A stretch of 64,000 nucleotides of DNA from Polyporus tsugae (taxonomy: Eukaryota > Basidiomycota > Agaricomycetes > Polyporales > Polyporaceae), in contig JAHRBS010000005.1 of the NCBI GenBank assembly GCA_024305745.1, positions 744,001 through 808,000 on the forward strand, in the 5' to 3' direction. The notes under the pieces are model-generated. The model did no database searches, was not told where the DNA came from, and saw nothing but the letters and a program-made list of their open reading frames with translations. Both the position numbers and the translations under genes were made by a program. Below, piece by piece: positions 36,401 to 48,300 of the stretch (within the stretch, counting starts at the first letter, position 1; each line of letters starts with the position of its first letter).

Positions 36401-37435
36401 GATCTGCTTCGTAGTATAGGTTAACCGTTTACAAGCCACAAAGCAGTTCAACTGACCGGACGGCGGGAATGCAAATTATCCTACATCGGTCCGCGCTGCT
36501 AGCCAAGATGTAGCTCCCTACGCATATGGAGTGGAAACTCTTCGAGATCGCAGGATAACATCTATGGTGAGTTCCCTTTACCCGGAAGTGCATCGTCGAA
36601 AGCTACCATATCTGAAACGCACACCAGAAGGTCGAAGTCATGGGCCTCCAGTCACAGCTCGGCCGCTGTTCGTATTGTGCGCATATATGGTCTGCAAAAG
36701 GAGGCTCTGTTGGATTTGAGTGGAGCGTTGTTGAAGATCAAAGTGGTGCGTGCATCCCCCGTTGATTTATGCCTCACGCAGCCACTCCTCACGCCGTCTA
36801 CAGGTATTCCACCTCGGTATCGTCTCACTGACAGAAGAACAGCTCGCTCTCACACCCCAAAGTGATCCACGCAATCTTCACGCCCTTCCCCAGACCTCAA
36901 GTAGTATGCCTTATCCTCACCACCCCTCCCTTACGTCCACTCTGAAACCTGGAACCATCCGCTCAGCCTGTTTAACAGCTTGTAGCATACGCCCCTGATA
37001 TCACTGTCGGTAACGCCTGAACCTCAACCCTGGGCCTACAACCATGGCTATATGCGCGCTGTTCCGCGTGAACGATGTTCGACGGCACGAGGGTCAAATG
37101 CCCCGAGGTCGCACTCTCGGTGCCCGAGGTCCGCAGGCCTGAGGCACTGGCCCTCAAGTGCTCTCAGTCAGGAGTATGGCGCAGTTGGAGAGTCCATATC
37201 GGTGTGGGTGTGGGTTCGCGTGCTAGCAGAGATGGTGCAGCTGTGGATGGAGGTCGTGTTCAGCAACCAAGTACACGCCTACACGGCGCCCCGCTTTCCC
37301 CGCATTTGTGAGTGCCGCCTTCTGCATGGACGCGTGTGCAGCTAGTGGGTTGAACGATGTTGCCTGTTATTCAGCCGCCATAAGCCTCAACGACCCTGAC
37401 GAGCTGACGCCGAAGCCTGCACCACTATATCCAGA
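33401..37435. other. 4-kb intergenic region without a convincing gene
   Basis: Many open frames of 60-190 codons overlap on both strands (for example 34429-34998 plus and 34042-34485 minus). None has a recognisable motif or joins across credible introns. Two spots (about 33750 and 35240-35300) contain GGTTCGAAT-like words but do not fold as tRNAs. The sequence may be decayed repeat material, consistent with the relics that follow. Confidence 0.4.
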
Positions 37436-38345
37436 ACACGACGGACTTGAAACCCGACGCTGGCGCTCGGAGGCGGTTCGGCCCAGTTGGTCGAATAGAG
37501 CTACCCAGGTTCTCAGTTACAAGCTACGGGTTGGAATGTCGCTTCCCGATCATCGAGTCGGACGGGTCCTCTGGTGCGAGGCTGATGACGACCACATTGG
37601 CCTCCTCCACCCGTCCAACCTCCGCATCCAAGACCCCTCTCGAGAGAAGTACCACGTCGGGTACGGCTTCTGGCTGCGCCGGGACGTTGAACGTGAGGCT
37701 GAACACAGCTGCCCCCTCTTCGCACGCCTGATCTCGCTAGGCGACGACTTCTATGACTTCCAGCTCAGCGGGAACACCGTCACGGCGGAGTGGCGCGATA
37801 TCATCATCGCGGACAGCCTGCCGCCGATCAAAAAGGATGTTGCGCCTAGGCGAGCCTTCCCATTCTACTGCATAGCACCCGCCCCGCCGTTCTCACTCCC
37901 GCATTGGCTCATCGGTAGGCTGACGCTGATGGGGATGGAGCTGCTGCCGCTCCATCCGGTGACAGACCCGCTCGATGGGAGGCTGCTACACGTTCCGGCG
38001 ACCTTTGAGGACTTGCGGGCAACGGAGCGCATTCCATCTCGCTCTCGGGACGTGCACGCACAGGCCGCCCGCGCTAGGCGAAGGCCGTGCCTGAAGCCTG
38101 AGTACCTGGCCAACTGGGGCGAGAATCCGGACTGTTCGCGTGACTGTCTCGAGCATCACATCGACGCGTGGCCGGATTGGAGGCGGGACTTCGGGGACGC
38201 CTAGCGGACCGTCCGGCTCTCATTCTTGCGACGCACGCTCACTCCAGAGCACACGCTACTCCACGTCGAGCTGGACGGGAATGTGTCCAATGCTTTGAAG
38301 AAGCCGAAGGACCTCACGTTTCAAAATTTCAGCTCCCGTCTCGTC
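37436..38345 (+). pseudogene. HET relic F1: exon-2 (C-terminal region) remnant of the E/G subfamily
   Basis: The homology starts at DGLET, exactly where exon 2 of copy E starts (DGLES), and no HET exon is found upstream. Pieces of the family region follow in changing frames: GPVGRIELPRFSVTSYG, ECRFPIIESDG, then after a frame change LHPSNLRIQDPSREKYHVGY, ARLISLGDDFYDFQLSG, EWRDIIIADSLPPIKKD, RDCLEHHIDAW, RRDFGDA. An in-frame TAG at 38201-38203 replaces the glycine codon seen in copy E (GDAGRTVRLSF), and homology goes on past it (RTVRLSF-like, TPEHTLLHVEL). Two or more frame changes and one stop make it a clear pseudogene. Confidence 0.85.
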
Positions 38346-38572
38346 CGCACGGCCATCACTGGCAGTGCCGTATTCATCGTCCTCAAGTGAGGAGCTGTCC
38401 CAGTCGCAGGCGATACACGAACTCGATAGCCTTCCTCCACTCGATCCTCTCTCTGTGCCTGACGAGACCGCGTAGGACCTTCGTCATGGATACAACAAGC
38501 GCGTTCTGACCCATGCATTGAGTCGTTCCTCCTCTTTTGCACACAACACGAAGCTATCCGACGTGCACTCGT

Positions 38573-38800
38573 CCCATGATTGTCGCGAGCACCACGTCAA
38601 CGCGTCAAGCCCTGGCCAGGCTGGACGGAGGACTTCGGAGACTCGACGGTCCGACTGTCGTTTTCGCGCTGCAGGCTAACGCCCGAGGACACCTTGGTCG
38701 TCCAAGTCGAGCTCGGGGGGCGTGTGTACGACGCTATGAATGCGGAGGAGAACGTTGCATTTCAGTCGCGCGAGGTGATTAGACTCAGGAAGGATGCCGC
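38573..38800 (+). pseudogene. HET relic F2: short C-terminal fragment of the E/G subfamily
   Basis: About 230 bases. Read in frames that shift once near 38610, it gives HDCREHHVN, then WTEDFGDSTVRLSFSRCRLT, PEDTLVVQVELGGRVYDAMN and FQSRE. These match the extreme C-terminal part of copy E (SFSRCRQTPEHTLVVHVEL, GRVYDAMKK) at the nucleotide level too. It lies 230 bases after relic F1, so F1 and F2 are two separate truncated copies in tandem rather than one gene. Confidence 0.8.
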
Positions 38801-40346
38801 CAATCCCCGCGCCGCGCTCCTTCCAGAAGTCCCATGAATACTTCCGTTGGTAGCACTCCCGATCGCCGCTGGGTAGGAAACAGCACGGCGAGCCATCTTC
38901 ATCGTGTCGCGCAGGACGTTGACCGCGCGCGTCCGCCCTAGAGCGAAGTTCAGACCCTGCACGACCGCCCTCACGCCATTTTGTTTGCCCTCCGATGATC
39001 ACCAAGAGGCCCGATATCATCACTCATCCTTTTACCACGTTATCTCCCTCGGATTCATCTCCCCCCCTTTCCTCTGTCGAGGAGTGCACTAGAAGCCAAC
39101 CTCATTAAATGGGAGTGCCGGTTGGAGCCTAAATTAACGAGCAGCGACTCCATGGTCGCCTCTGGCTGTCTACTTCGCGCGGGATGTTTTGTGGCGACAA
39201 CCAGCTTGTGCCTTGTGCAAACTTCCTCGGAGTTCATCAACAGGGTTTCTACATCAAGTTCTTCCTTACGGTTTGAAGAGCAGTGTAGCGGTTTTTTATC
39301 CAGGACATCAAGATACGTCAACTTTGGAGGGGACATTTGAGCTGGTCCCTGAACGTTAACGAGCTCGCATTGTCGGAGATTTCCATGAGCGCCCATACGC
39401 CGACTGGGCCTGGCTGGACTCGGTGCCACCACCATCTTGCCACCATCCTGAATCTGAAGCTTTCAGATCTGAAGACTGACATGCCAGGCCCGGTTGGAAC
39501 AGTAATACAGTACGAATCTTGATTTTCATATTTTGTGGACCTTGTTGGCCTGACTACAGTACATATCGTCATTTCCAGGTGGACGGACTTTTGCATGGTC
39601 GGTTTGGCGACCTATAGTGTTGTCAACTTTAAATTGTGATGTGCTGGCATGGGATTCGTGGTCAGGCTTACACAGCCTGCATTGAGCCTGCACACGGGCG
39701 GCATATGTTGGCCAGGTACTTACGTGACTTTGAACGTTGAACGTCCGAACGTTGAATAATCTCAAGGTAACCCAGGGTAAGTGGCCCCTGGAGTTGTCTT
39801 TCATTGCTCTATCACCTGACTGATGTCCTTGTGTAGCGCAGGGCCACACGGCCAGTAAACGCCGTCATTCTGTCAAATATCAGGCTGAGCCTTGGTATCC
39901 GACGACTGGTTTGATACAGATGTTGAAGGATATTGATGGCGATGTCGGCCCGCAACGGAGACTACATTCTTTCAGGACTGATAACGCAGTTCTTTGGGCA
40001 ATAATTGTCTTGGCACCAGTTCGATGGGAGAGCGTGTCCTCCGTCTCGATCTACGATTTACCCTGGATTTATCGGGGTCGAACCCAAGTCGAACCAGTAT
40101 CAGCCAGTATCCGTGGTGGTCGGAATGACCGAGGTAGGGTCCCGGATCAAGCTTCAAGCTAGCTTCAAGCCTGGATCAAGCACAAAGAGCTGGGAACATG
40201 GATCCACGCAACTCTTTCCCCCCATTAACACCCCTGCTTCCAATGCGCGCCGCCGTGGATCTATAGCACCACAATCCATTCCTTCACGTTCTGTCTCTAC
40301 AAGCATCACCCCTCCCCCGCTATTCTTATTGCAGAGTGAATAGGTT
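38801..40346. other. Intergenic region upstream of the Kre6/Skn1 gene
   Basis: No gene was recognised. A 126-codon minus-strand frame at 39055-39435 has no known motif. Near 40146-40176 there is a small imperfect repeat of the word TTCAAGC. Confidence 0.35.
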
Positions 40347-42729
40347 ATGAACTCCTCCGTCGATCTCCTCTCTGCCGACTCGACCACTGCACAGAGGATG
40401 CGATGGCTACCACCCCAACCGGTTTACGCGCAAGCCCCACGATTTTCCCGGGCGAGCTCACACTCTTCCTTGGTACGTTCTCATCTCATGCATGGTCGAC
40501 GGTTGTGTGCCGTCTGATGCAGCAGTTGTAGATTTCCACGGACAATGTGTCACATCCCACAATATCGGACAAGGTGCGTCCAGTGTCCACTGCACTTCCT
40601 ACTCCGTCGGCGCAGTGTATTTATGCCGTGCCAGTATGTCCTCCCCATGTATCCGAACGCGTTAAATGTCCCGGAGGAGGACGACGATCTCCACAATCCA
40701 GGTCCCCGTAGGAATCGCATAAACGACAGCGGACACGTGTTCACGGCGAGAGGCCTCGCGAACCTCGGCTGTCTGTTCGTCTTGGTCGTATCCATTTTCG
40801 CGCTCTTGTACGTCGACCCAATTTTCCCTCCCGTTCGCGGGATTCTCGCGTTTACACCCCACCTCTCAGCGCCGGTTACCCTATCGCGTCGTATCTCACG
40901 CGCCCCAAGCAGTCCTATTCAGGCGGCTTCAACTTCGGCGGGATAAACGCCACCGGCCAGCTTCCCGACATCCCAGGCCTGCGCGGGCCCATCGACCGCG
41001 ACACACCTCAAGCGGCGCGGATGAAACTCGATTACGTGACCGGCCAGAAGTGGCAGCTCGTGTTTAGCGACGAGTTCAACGTCAAGGGCCGCACGTTCTA
41101 CCCAGGCGACGACCCGTACTGGGAGGCGGTGGACCTCCACTACTGGGCGACGGGCAACAAGGAGTGGTACGATCCGCGCGCGGTGACGACGCGCAACGGC
41201 TCGCTTGAGATCCAGCTCTCGGCACGCCCGAACCACAACCTGAACTACACAGGCGGGATGATCGCCTCGTGGAACAAGTTCTGCTTCACGGGCGGGCTCG
41301 TCGAGGCGCGCGTGATGCTGCCCGGATACAACAACGTGCGCGGGCTCTGGCCTGCGATCTGGACGATGGGCAACTTGGGCCGCGCGGGATACGGCGCGTC
41401 GACGGAAGGGATGGTGCGTGTGCTTTCTTCGGGCTGCGTTAGCCTTGTGTGAGAGCGTGATCGATGATCATTGGCGCCACAGTGGCCCTACACGTACGAC
41501 GCGTGCGATATCGGCACTGTCCAGGGCCAGGTGGTGAACGGCCAACCGGTCGAGGCGACGGAAGGAAACTCTCAATACAACGACGGCGTGCTATCGGTCC
41601 TGCCCGGCCAGCGACTATCGCGCTGCACTTGCCCCAGAGAGTCACATCCTGGTCCCATGCATGACAACGGCGAGTTCGTCGGTCGCTCGGCGCCGGAGAT
41701 CGATATGTTCGAGGCGCAGGTACGGGATTGCAACCCAGAGTTTATGCACCCATATCTGATGTCGATTGGCTGTCCTAGATCGGTGGCACGGCTCTAGGTG
41801 TAGGGGGAGCAGTGTCGCAGTCTGCACAGTGGGCGGTATGGGACTTTGTTAAGCCTTCGTCGGACGTGACTGATGGCACACATGTAGCCCTTCAACTACA
41901 AGTACAGCACGGGCGGCACCTTTGATGTCGCGGACACCACGATAAGCCAGAACAACAGTTACTTAGGAGGAGTGTACCAGCAGGCGACATCCGTGGTCAC
42001 GGAGACTGGTACGTTCCGCTGTAGAGCTCGCACTTCTCCGTGACTCATCATGCACACGTGTGCGGTCCGTGCGCAGACCAGGCCGCGTACGAATACAACG
42101 GCTACAAGTATTCAGTATATGCCTTCCAGTACAAGCCTGGTTTCGGTGATGCCGTGAGTCTAGCCTAGTCGTTTGTCCGAAGGACCTCGGCCTGAAACCA
42201 CAGCCTAGTACATCTCCTGGGTAGCCAACGGGAAACTTGCATGGACCCTCCATCAGTCTCTCATGGGACCCGATAGCGTCGTTGGGATCAGCAGCCGTCC
42301 CATTCCCCAAGAACCAATGGTTAGTTAGTCTACGTGGTCAAATGCGTTCCTCTTTGTCGTGCCGCGTTAACGTGCATCCGTCTCGCAGTACCTCATCATG
42401 AACCTGGGCATCTCCGAGAGCTTCGGCGCGGTCCAGTACGACGAGCTCACGTTCCCCTCGACAATGCGCATCGACTGGATCCGGGTCTACCAAGATCCGA
42501 ACGCGGTCAACATCGGATGCGACCCGCCCGGCTTCCCTACTGCCGCATATATCGAGCAGTACGTCTCCCTCCTCTCGTCTGATGGGGGTGATCCAGAAAG
42601 TCGGATGTCGACACTGATGCACGCTTGCGTTGCAGGTATGCCGAGGCGTACCAGAATCCCAACCTTACGACGTGGGTTGGCGACTACGGACAGACGATGC
42701 CCAAGAATAAGTACCTTGGACAATGCTGA
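40347..42729 (+). CDS. Beta-glucan synthesis-associated protein, Kre6/Skn1 family (GH16-like)
   Basis: Kre6/Skn1 proteins are type II membrane proteins of the secretory pathway needed for cell-wall beta-1,6-glucan. The first exon (40347-40472) starts MNSSVDLLSADSTTAQRMRW. Later exons give YPNALNVPEEDDDLHNPGP, then FTARGLANLGCLFVLVVSIF (membrane anchor), AGYPIASYLTRPKQSYSGGF, LDYVTGQKWQLVFSDEFNV, TRNGSLEIQLS, GLWPAIWTMGNLG, WPYTYDACDIGT, the GH16-type active-site motif APEIDMFEAQ, ISWVANGKLAWTL, YLIMNLGISESFG and MRIDWIRVYQDP. The last exon gives YAEAYQNPNLTTWVGDYGQT and ends KYLGQC at 42729. Both catalytic-motif glutamates are present. At least eight introns are needed, and the small exons between 40520 and 40650 are uncertain. 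It is a conserved single gene inside the HET block, with HET-G facing it tail to tail. Confidence 0.9.
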
Positions 42730-43073
42730 CGGGGCTCTTGGGTTCTTTAGACTGGTACGGACACTCTGGGTTGGTCGCGTGTATCATATCGTATTGTTAT
42801 CGCTCGCTGTACTGTTTATTGTTGCTCCAGTAGATGTATACACACCCACCGAAGTTAAGTTACAGTATCGAGAGCAGGCCCCAACTGCTCTCAAGGCCTC
42901 CGGATCCTAGTGTATATCGTTTCCAACGAACCATGAGATTAAGATCTAGAGTTGGACTGATCCTCACACGTTCAACAGCGGGGTGTCCATTAGCTGCTCG
43001 AATGATACATACAGTACACCGGACACCGTACATGGCCGATTTGTTCCATCGGCTACGCAATCGACTATACTCT

Positions 43074-45187
43074 TCATGACCAACCGAGATGGTACGCGGA
43101 GGTTCCGTATGGCGTCGCTCCGGGAGCAAGCCCGCGCACACCAGGGGGAGGGTCCAGGCGCGTACCATGGTGCCCGCGGACAGGACGCTGGTTCCTGGAG
43201 ATGAGCGGTTCGTTGCCCGGAGGGAGTGGTGCACCAGGTTGGACGACATCCTTCCCTAGTCCAGCCTCCTCGCGCGACGGAAAGACGACGTTCTTCCTGT
43301 CCTTCATCGCGTCGTATACGCGTCCCTGGAGTTCGACATGGACGACTAAGGTGTGCTCCGGAGTCAGCTTGCAGCGCGAGAACGAGAGCCGAATGGTCCG
43401 CTCGGCGTCTCCGAAGTCCCTCGTCCAGCCCGGCCAAGCGTCGACGTGATGCTTGAGGCATTCGTGCGAGTAGTCCGTCCTCTGGCTCCAGTTCTCCAGG
43501 CACTGTGGCATTGCCTTCGCCCAATGCGACCGGCGGCCGCCGGGCGACTGCAAGCACGTCCCGAGGATGAGGCGGATGCCCTCCCACGTGTCCATGTCCA
43601 AGAACACCGCTGCCATTTGCAGCGGCTTCCCGTCTATGGGTTTGCTCGCCATGTGCAGCGGCAGCACTGGATCCATCCCCACCAACATCAGCCTGCTGAT
43701 GAGCCAATGCGGAAGGCGGAAAGGTGGGGCGGGGACGATGCAGTTCAATTGGGAGGAGAGGATCAGCAAGACGTCCTTCATGATCGCCTGCGGGCTGTCC
43801 GCGATGAAGATGTCACGCCACTCCGCAGTGACGGTCTTCCCATTGAGCCTGAGGTTGTAGAGGTCATCGCCCAGGGAGATGAGCCGCGCGAAGTTAACAC
43901 TACCGGAGGGCATCCTGAAACAGCATCCGCTGTAATATTTCTTTCGGGAAGGATCCTGGATAGAGTTGTTGGATGGGTGGAGCAAGAGCCCGATGTGCTC
44001 ATGGCTGTTGTCGCAGAGAAGGACAGCGACGGTGAGCCCGTTGGACTCGATGATCGGGAAACGACACTCCAGTCCGAAACTTGTGGCTGAAAACCGAGGT
44101 AGCTCGATTCGACCAAATGGGCCCAACCGTCTTCGAACCTTTCCCTCAGGCTCTGGTTCGTCCTGAGCGTATTCTGTCAGTGCCTGTAACCCCTTGAAAG
44201 CGGGTCACATACCGTCTTCATTTCCAACTGCGAGTCAAGATATGGCTGGAATGGGCGTTTCACTCCTGGTGTATATCGCACAACCGGTAGTACGTCTAGT
44301 TTGGCGAAGGGTTTCGGCGATGAAGCGAGGAGATGGACGTGGTTCCGGGAAGATGGAGTGGAGAAGCACTGATACATTTCGCTCTGCGTTAAGGGTGTTA
44401 AGCTCAACTCGGAGCCCAGATAAGGACCCCAAGCGAACAGACTCGTGTCGAACGACTGCTTCATGATCTCGTGCTGGAGGCGCTGGAAGGCCTGACGTCC
44501 CTCGCCGTAGATCGTAGGCATGTCTACGTTGAAGAGGCCCATGAGGCAGTATGCCTCGTCCTCCACGCGGGTTGTCCTCCGGTTCGACGCCCACGACATG
44601 CGCTCGGCAATGCTGGCCGTCGAGTAATGTACCTCGCGCGTCAGCACCCGCGAGAACACGCCCGTAACCTCCTGAAGGAGCGGGGCAAGCTCCACCTTGT
44701 TGCCTATGGTCTTCCAGTCTCGCGACACGAAGATGACGAGGGATGGTGCAATGAGTTCCTGCAAAGTCCATCCGCGCGAGTGCCACCACGCTGTCCTGAA
44801 CGCCGATTCTGGCGCGTATAAGTCGCAGTCGCTCTCGACGTCCTCCAGGTACCCATAGCACACCTCCGCGAGAGAGTACCAGCGGAACATCGAGTTGATG
44901 GCCTCCGAGAGTTCAGTGCTGCTCGTCTTGTCGATACAGCACGTGTCCACCCACAACCACCGGTACCCGTGACGTTCCGCGAGGATACAACATTTGCGGA
45001 TCTTCCGGGACGCAAGATCGCGAGGGTTTTCGCCAGTGCCGTCACACCGCTGGCGGAGGGCTCGGGTGTCTTGGAAGGACTGCTCGTGTTTGCCCCAGGT
45101 GTGAGAAAGGATGGCGTAGCCACCGGTTACTGCCTCCGGAGAGGAGAAGAAATGGAGTTCGGCACGGTCGGTACTCAAGAACCACAT
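43074..45187 (-). CDS. HET-domain protein, copy G (second subfamily)
   Basis: Exons 45187-44213 and 44162-43074, about 687 residues, no lesion seen. Start MWFLSTDRAELHFFSSPEAV, core GGYAILSHTWGKHEQSF, then VDTCCIDKTSSTELSEAINS, RGWTLQELIAPSLVIFVS, EDEAYCLMGLFNVDMPTIYG, FQRLQHEIMKQSFDTSLFAW. Exon 2 begins DEPEPEGKVRRRLGPFGRIE and has LECRFPIIESNG, DPSRKKYYSG, EWRDIFIADSPQ, HWAKAMPQ, HECLKHHVDAW, SFSRCKLTPEHTLVVHVEL and GRVYDAMKDRKNV. Beyond about residue 635 it no longer resembles copy E, so the C-terminal tail (to 43074) may have diverged or the true end may involve another splice. Confidence 0.9.
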
Positions 45188-45323
45188 TACGTGGGCCGTA
45201 GCGATCTGTAATAGACATTTAGATAACGAAGATTCTGGGAAGCAAACTACACACCGTTTGGTCGCTGATAGTGCAGAGTAGGAAGCGTATGGAGAGTGGG
45301 AAGAGAACGCGTCCGATGAGGCG

Positions 45324-45330
45324 ATTTATA
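45324..45330 (-). promoter_or_regulatory. Probable TATA box of HET-G
   Basis: Minus-strand reading GAGTATAAATCGCC, about 140 bases upstream of the ATG at 45187. Confidence 0.45.
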
Positions 45331-48300
45331 CTCCGGGACACCAGGGCCATCGTGGTAGCACCGCAATGCTGAGTACATGTCCAGGGTAGCGAGCGCGTAG
45401 AGAACCATCTGCACTGGTAACGTGTCACGCTCGGAATTGAACTACAAACGTGCGGGGAAGGGCACACCGGCCTTACCATCCGAACCGGAACAGTACTTGC
45501 AGATGTTACGTCACAGGGTATGTTTATTCGAATGACGCCGTAGTCGTACTGTTTGAAGCGCAACGCATACAGCCACAATATCAACGTGAGTCACAACGGA
45601 GATATTCGAACCTGCTCACCTTACGCGACCAAGGCGCGAACTCTCGCGCCCATGCAAGAGGAACCCAAGGAAGGCAGTCCCGGTCGAATGAGATGTGTCC
45701 AGACATGTGCGGGGGAAGGGTTTTCCTGTGCAGGACAGGTAAAAGGCACGTTTAAGCTTCAGTTGATTCCACATGCAGTGGGAGGAAGGCAGTAGCTTAT
45801 CAGCCGTTGAAGGTCGCACCGCAGCCAGCAATGCAAGCGCTAATCCGTGCACCGGCCGCCGAGGAGGTCCATGGTAGGAAACTTGACCGAATAGGATCGT
45901 CAGTACCTCTGTTGTTTGGCGATCATGCAGCATTTCCAAACCTTAGAGAGATGCAGCCGCGATAGTTCGTCCAGGCTGTGGTGCAATGCTGGTGGACGTG
46001 CCGACCGTCCTCTTCCTGGAGGCTGTATCCTAGATGTGGGAGAGGGGCGCGTCACTCGAGCATCTTCTCATGGGAAGTGAGATACTTGAATCGGGTGCTT
46101 TCGGCACTGAGCGCTGATGAACCACATGAGCGGTATTCGCATTACGGTGTCTAATCTGTCCGAATACAGGGGAAGGCTCAATCAGCGGTTGAGATGCAGC
46201 CAAACTAAACTAACGACTCACCAACCTGTGTACCGGTCGGAGTTGGGATGAGAGCCAACGACGCATACTGTTCGCAGAAGCGACTATCGAGCTTCAAGGG
46301 ACGCGTGATATGCTCGAATTCAACAAACCAGTGTGGAGAGTAGCTTGAGGGACATGAGTCGGACGTCGTTGAAGCTACTTCAAAGTCGGCGTGATCATCG
46401 GAAACCCTCTACATTAATTATAATCGGAGGGAGATATCGAGCACCAGGGAACCTTCCTCGTAGGGCGATGAATGGAACTTGCACGGAAGAAGGACTGTAC
46501 AGCAACGCTGCACAGCAGAAGAAGGACTAGGATTATAGAAGGCCGATGGTCCGGTATGCGGCTTTGAGGGCCGCTGCCAGACAGTAAGGGGGTACACAGC
46601 CTGGCAAATGTCCTTAAGACCGATGTCTGCGGACCGCGGATTGCGCCGCTGTCCGATCTCTTTCCTTGTAACCGCCCTCAGCACCTTTTGCCACCCGTGT
46701 CAATGAACGCTGTCTACTACACATACATATGACATTGTCAACAACCATTTACAATCCCCCACAATCAAGCGAGAAACCTCTCAACGTACCTGGCTCTCGT
46801 TGAAGTTCGAGTTGAACGTATCGACAAGCTCGTGCGGTGGACTTGCAACGTACGCCGTGGACTTGTCGCTCTGCGGTTGCAATGACAACGGGGCTGGGCC
46901 AGCCTCCGGAGCGCTTTGCCACCGACTTCTCGGGGTCAGCTGCATTTACTCTTTCCGTCAGCTTAATGCTAGGTACAGCTGTATGCAGACGGGAAAGAAA
47001 GGATACGCACTTAAATGCTCCCGAGGCCTTGGTCCGTGTGTATAGCCAAGGTCGGGTCGTCAGGTATGACGGGCGTGGTTCAGTCGCAAATGAAACACAA
47101 GGAGAGCAGCAACAATAAGCTCCACGTTGACAGCCCGAAGGCGGACGTGAACAAAAGGCCGCCCGACGAAAGGCGCACGGGAGGTGGTAAACCAACCACT
47201 CATCGATGATGTCGCCGTGGACCAGACCTACGAGACAGACGCTCCTAGAGGCACCTGTCGACCCCTCGCCGGTCTTCGTTTGATCTGGCCAGTCAGAAAG
47301 GTAGTTCCCCACCTTCCGTACATGTATCGCTCAGCAACTCGAGCTCGAGCGACGACTTCTTTCCGTGTAGATCGGCCCCTGCCCGCGGTGGCTCTCCTCA
47401 TTGCAGCAACTCGATTACGCGATCCAATACTGCTGCTCCCGCATGAGCTCGCCGAGGGCCGTGACCGCACCATCCCCGGCGTTCCGGGTGAACCGCCCCG
47501 CGTGCCCCTCCTCTCTGCCGCCGCCGGACTCCACGTCCAGGTGCGTGCCACACCGTTTACATACGGCGAACTTCGTGGGTGGAGCAGCGGACGGCCATGC
47601 GCCCTCACGTGAACGTGATCGGCGGCAAGCCCGTCTAAGGCATCTGTCGCGGCAGTGCCACGGAGTGCAGCTGGACGGGAACGAGTCGAGCGAGCGACGA
47701 TGGACCCGGGGCTGGGTGAAGCTGCTGCTGCTGATATGCATGTACGGGTCGGACAATGCCGCCATGACCTCCGGAGAGGGCTGCAGGTGACGTAGATGTC
47801 CCTCCATTGGTTGGACAATGCTCTATGCGGCCAGAGCTATGTCCATAGTATACACGTTTGCAGAACGGCCCGCCTGTGCAATGAAGAGGGTGTATGGGAT
47901 CGGACGCGCTTGGGAAGCGGATGGGTAGGAACGACGTCGAGAGCAGGTTTCTGGCGGAGATATGGCGATGTTTGACTGCGTTGTTTGGTCCGTGGAACTC
48001 GAGGATGAGGACACGAGCGTCCGCGCCACACGATGTAGAACGCGGACGATGTGCCGGGATGAAGCGAATAATAGGTCGTCACAAATGTGCTGCTCCATGA
48101 ACGGGAGAGGAACGCTGGGTGTACATTCGAACGACGAAGCAAATGATCGACAAACTGAACAACTCACGAACGATCTACGCGGTGGGAAGACAGCCTTTCC
48201 GCCTATGAAGCCTCATCGCGATGCTTGTCCCGCAGGGGTTCGACTGCATGCAAGGAGAACCACTTCGAGCATCCGCAGAGTGTGTGCCGCTGTCCTCTTC

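Noticed and set aside
43353..44090. Plus-strand open frame of 245 codons
   Set aside because: It is the antisense of HET-G exon 2; the sense strand carries the conserved family motifs.
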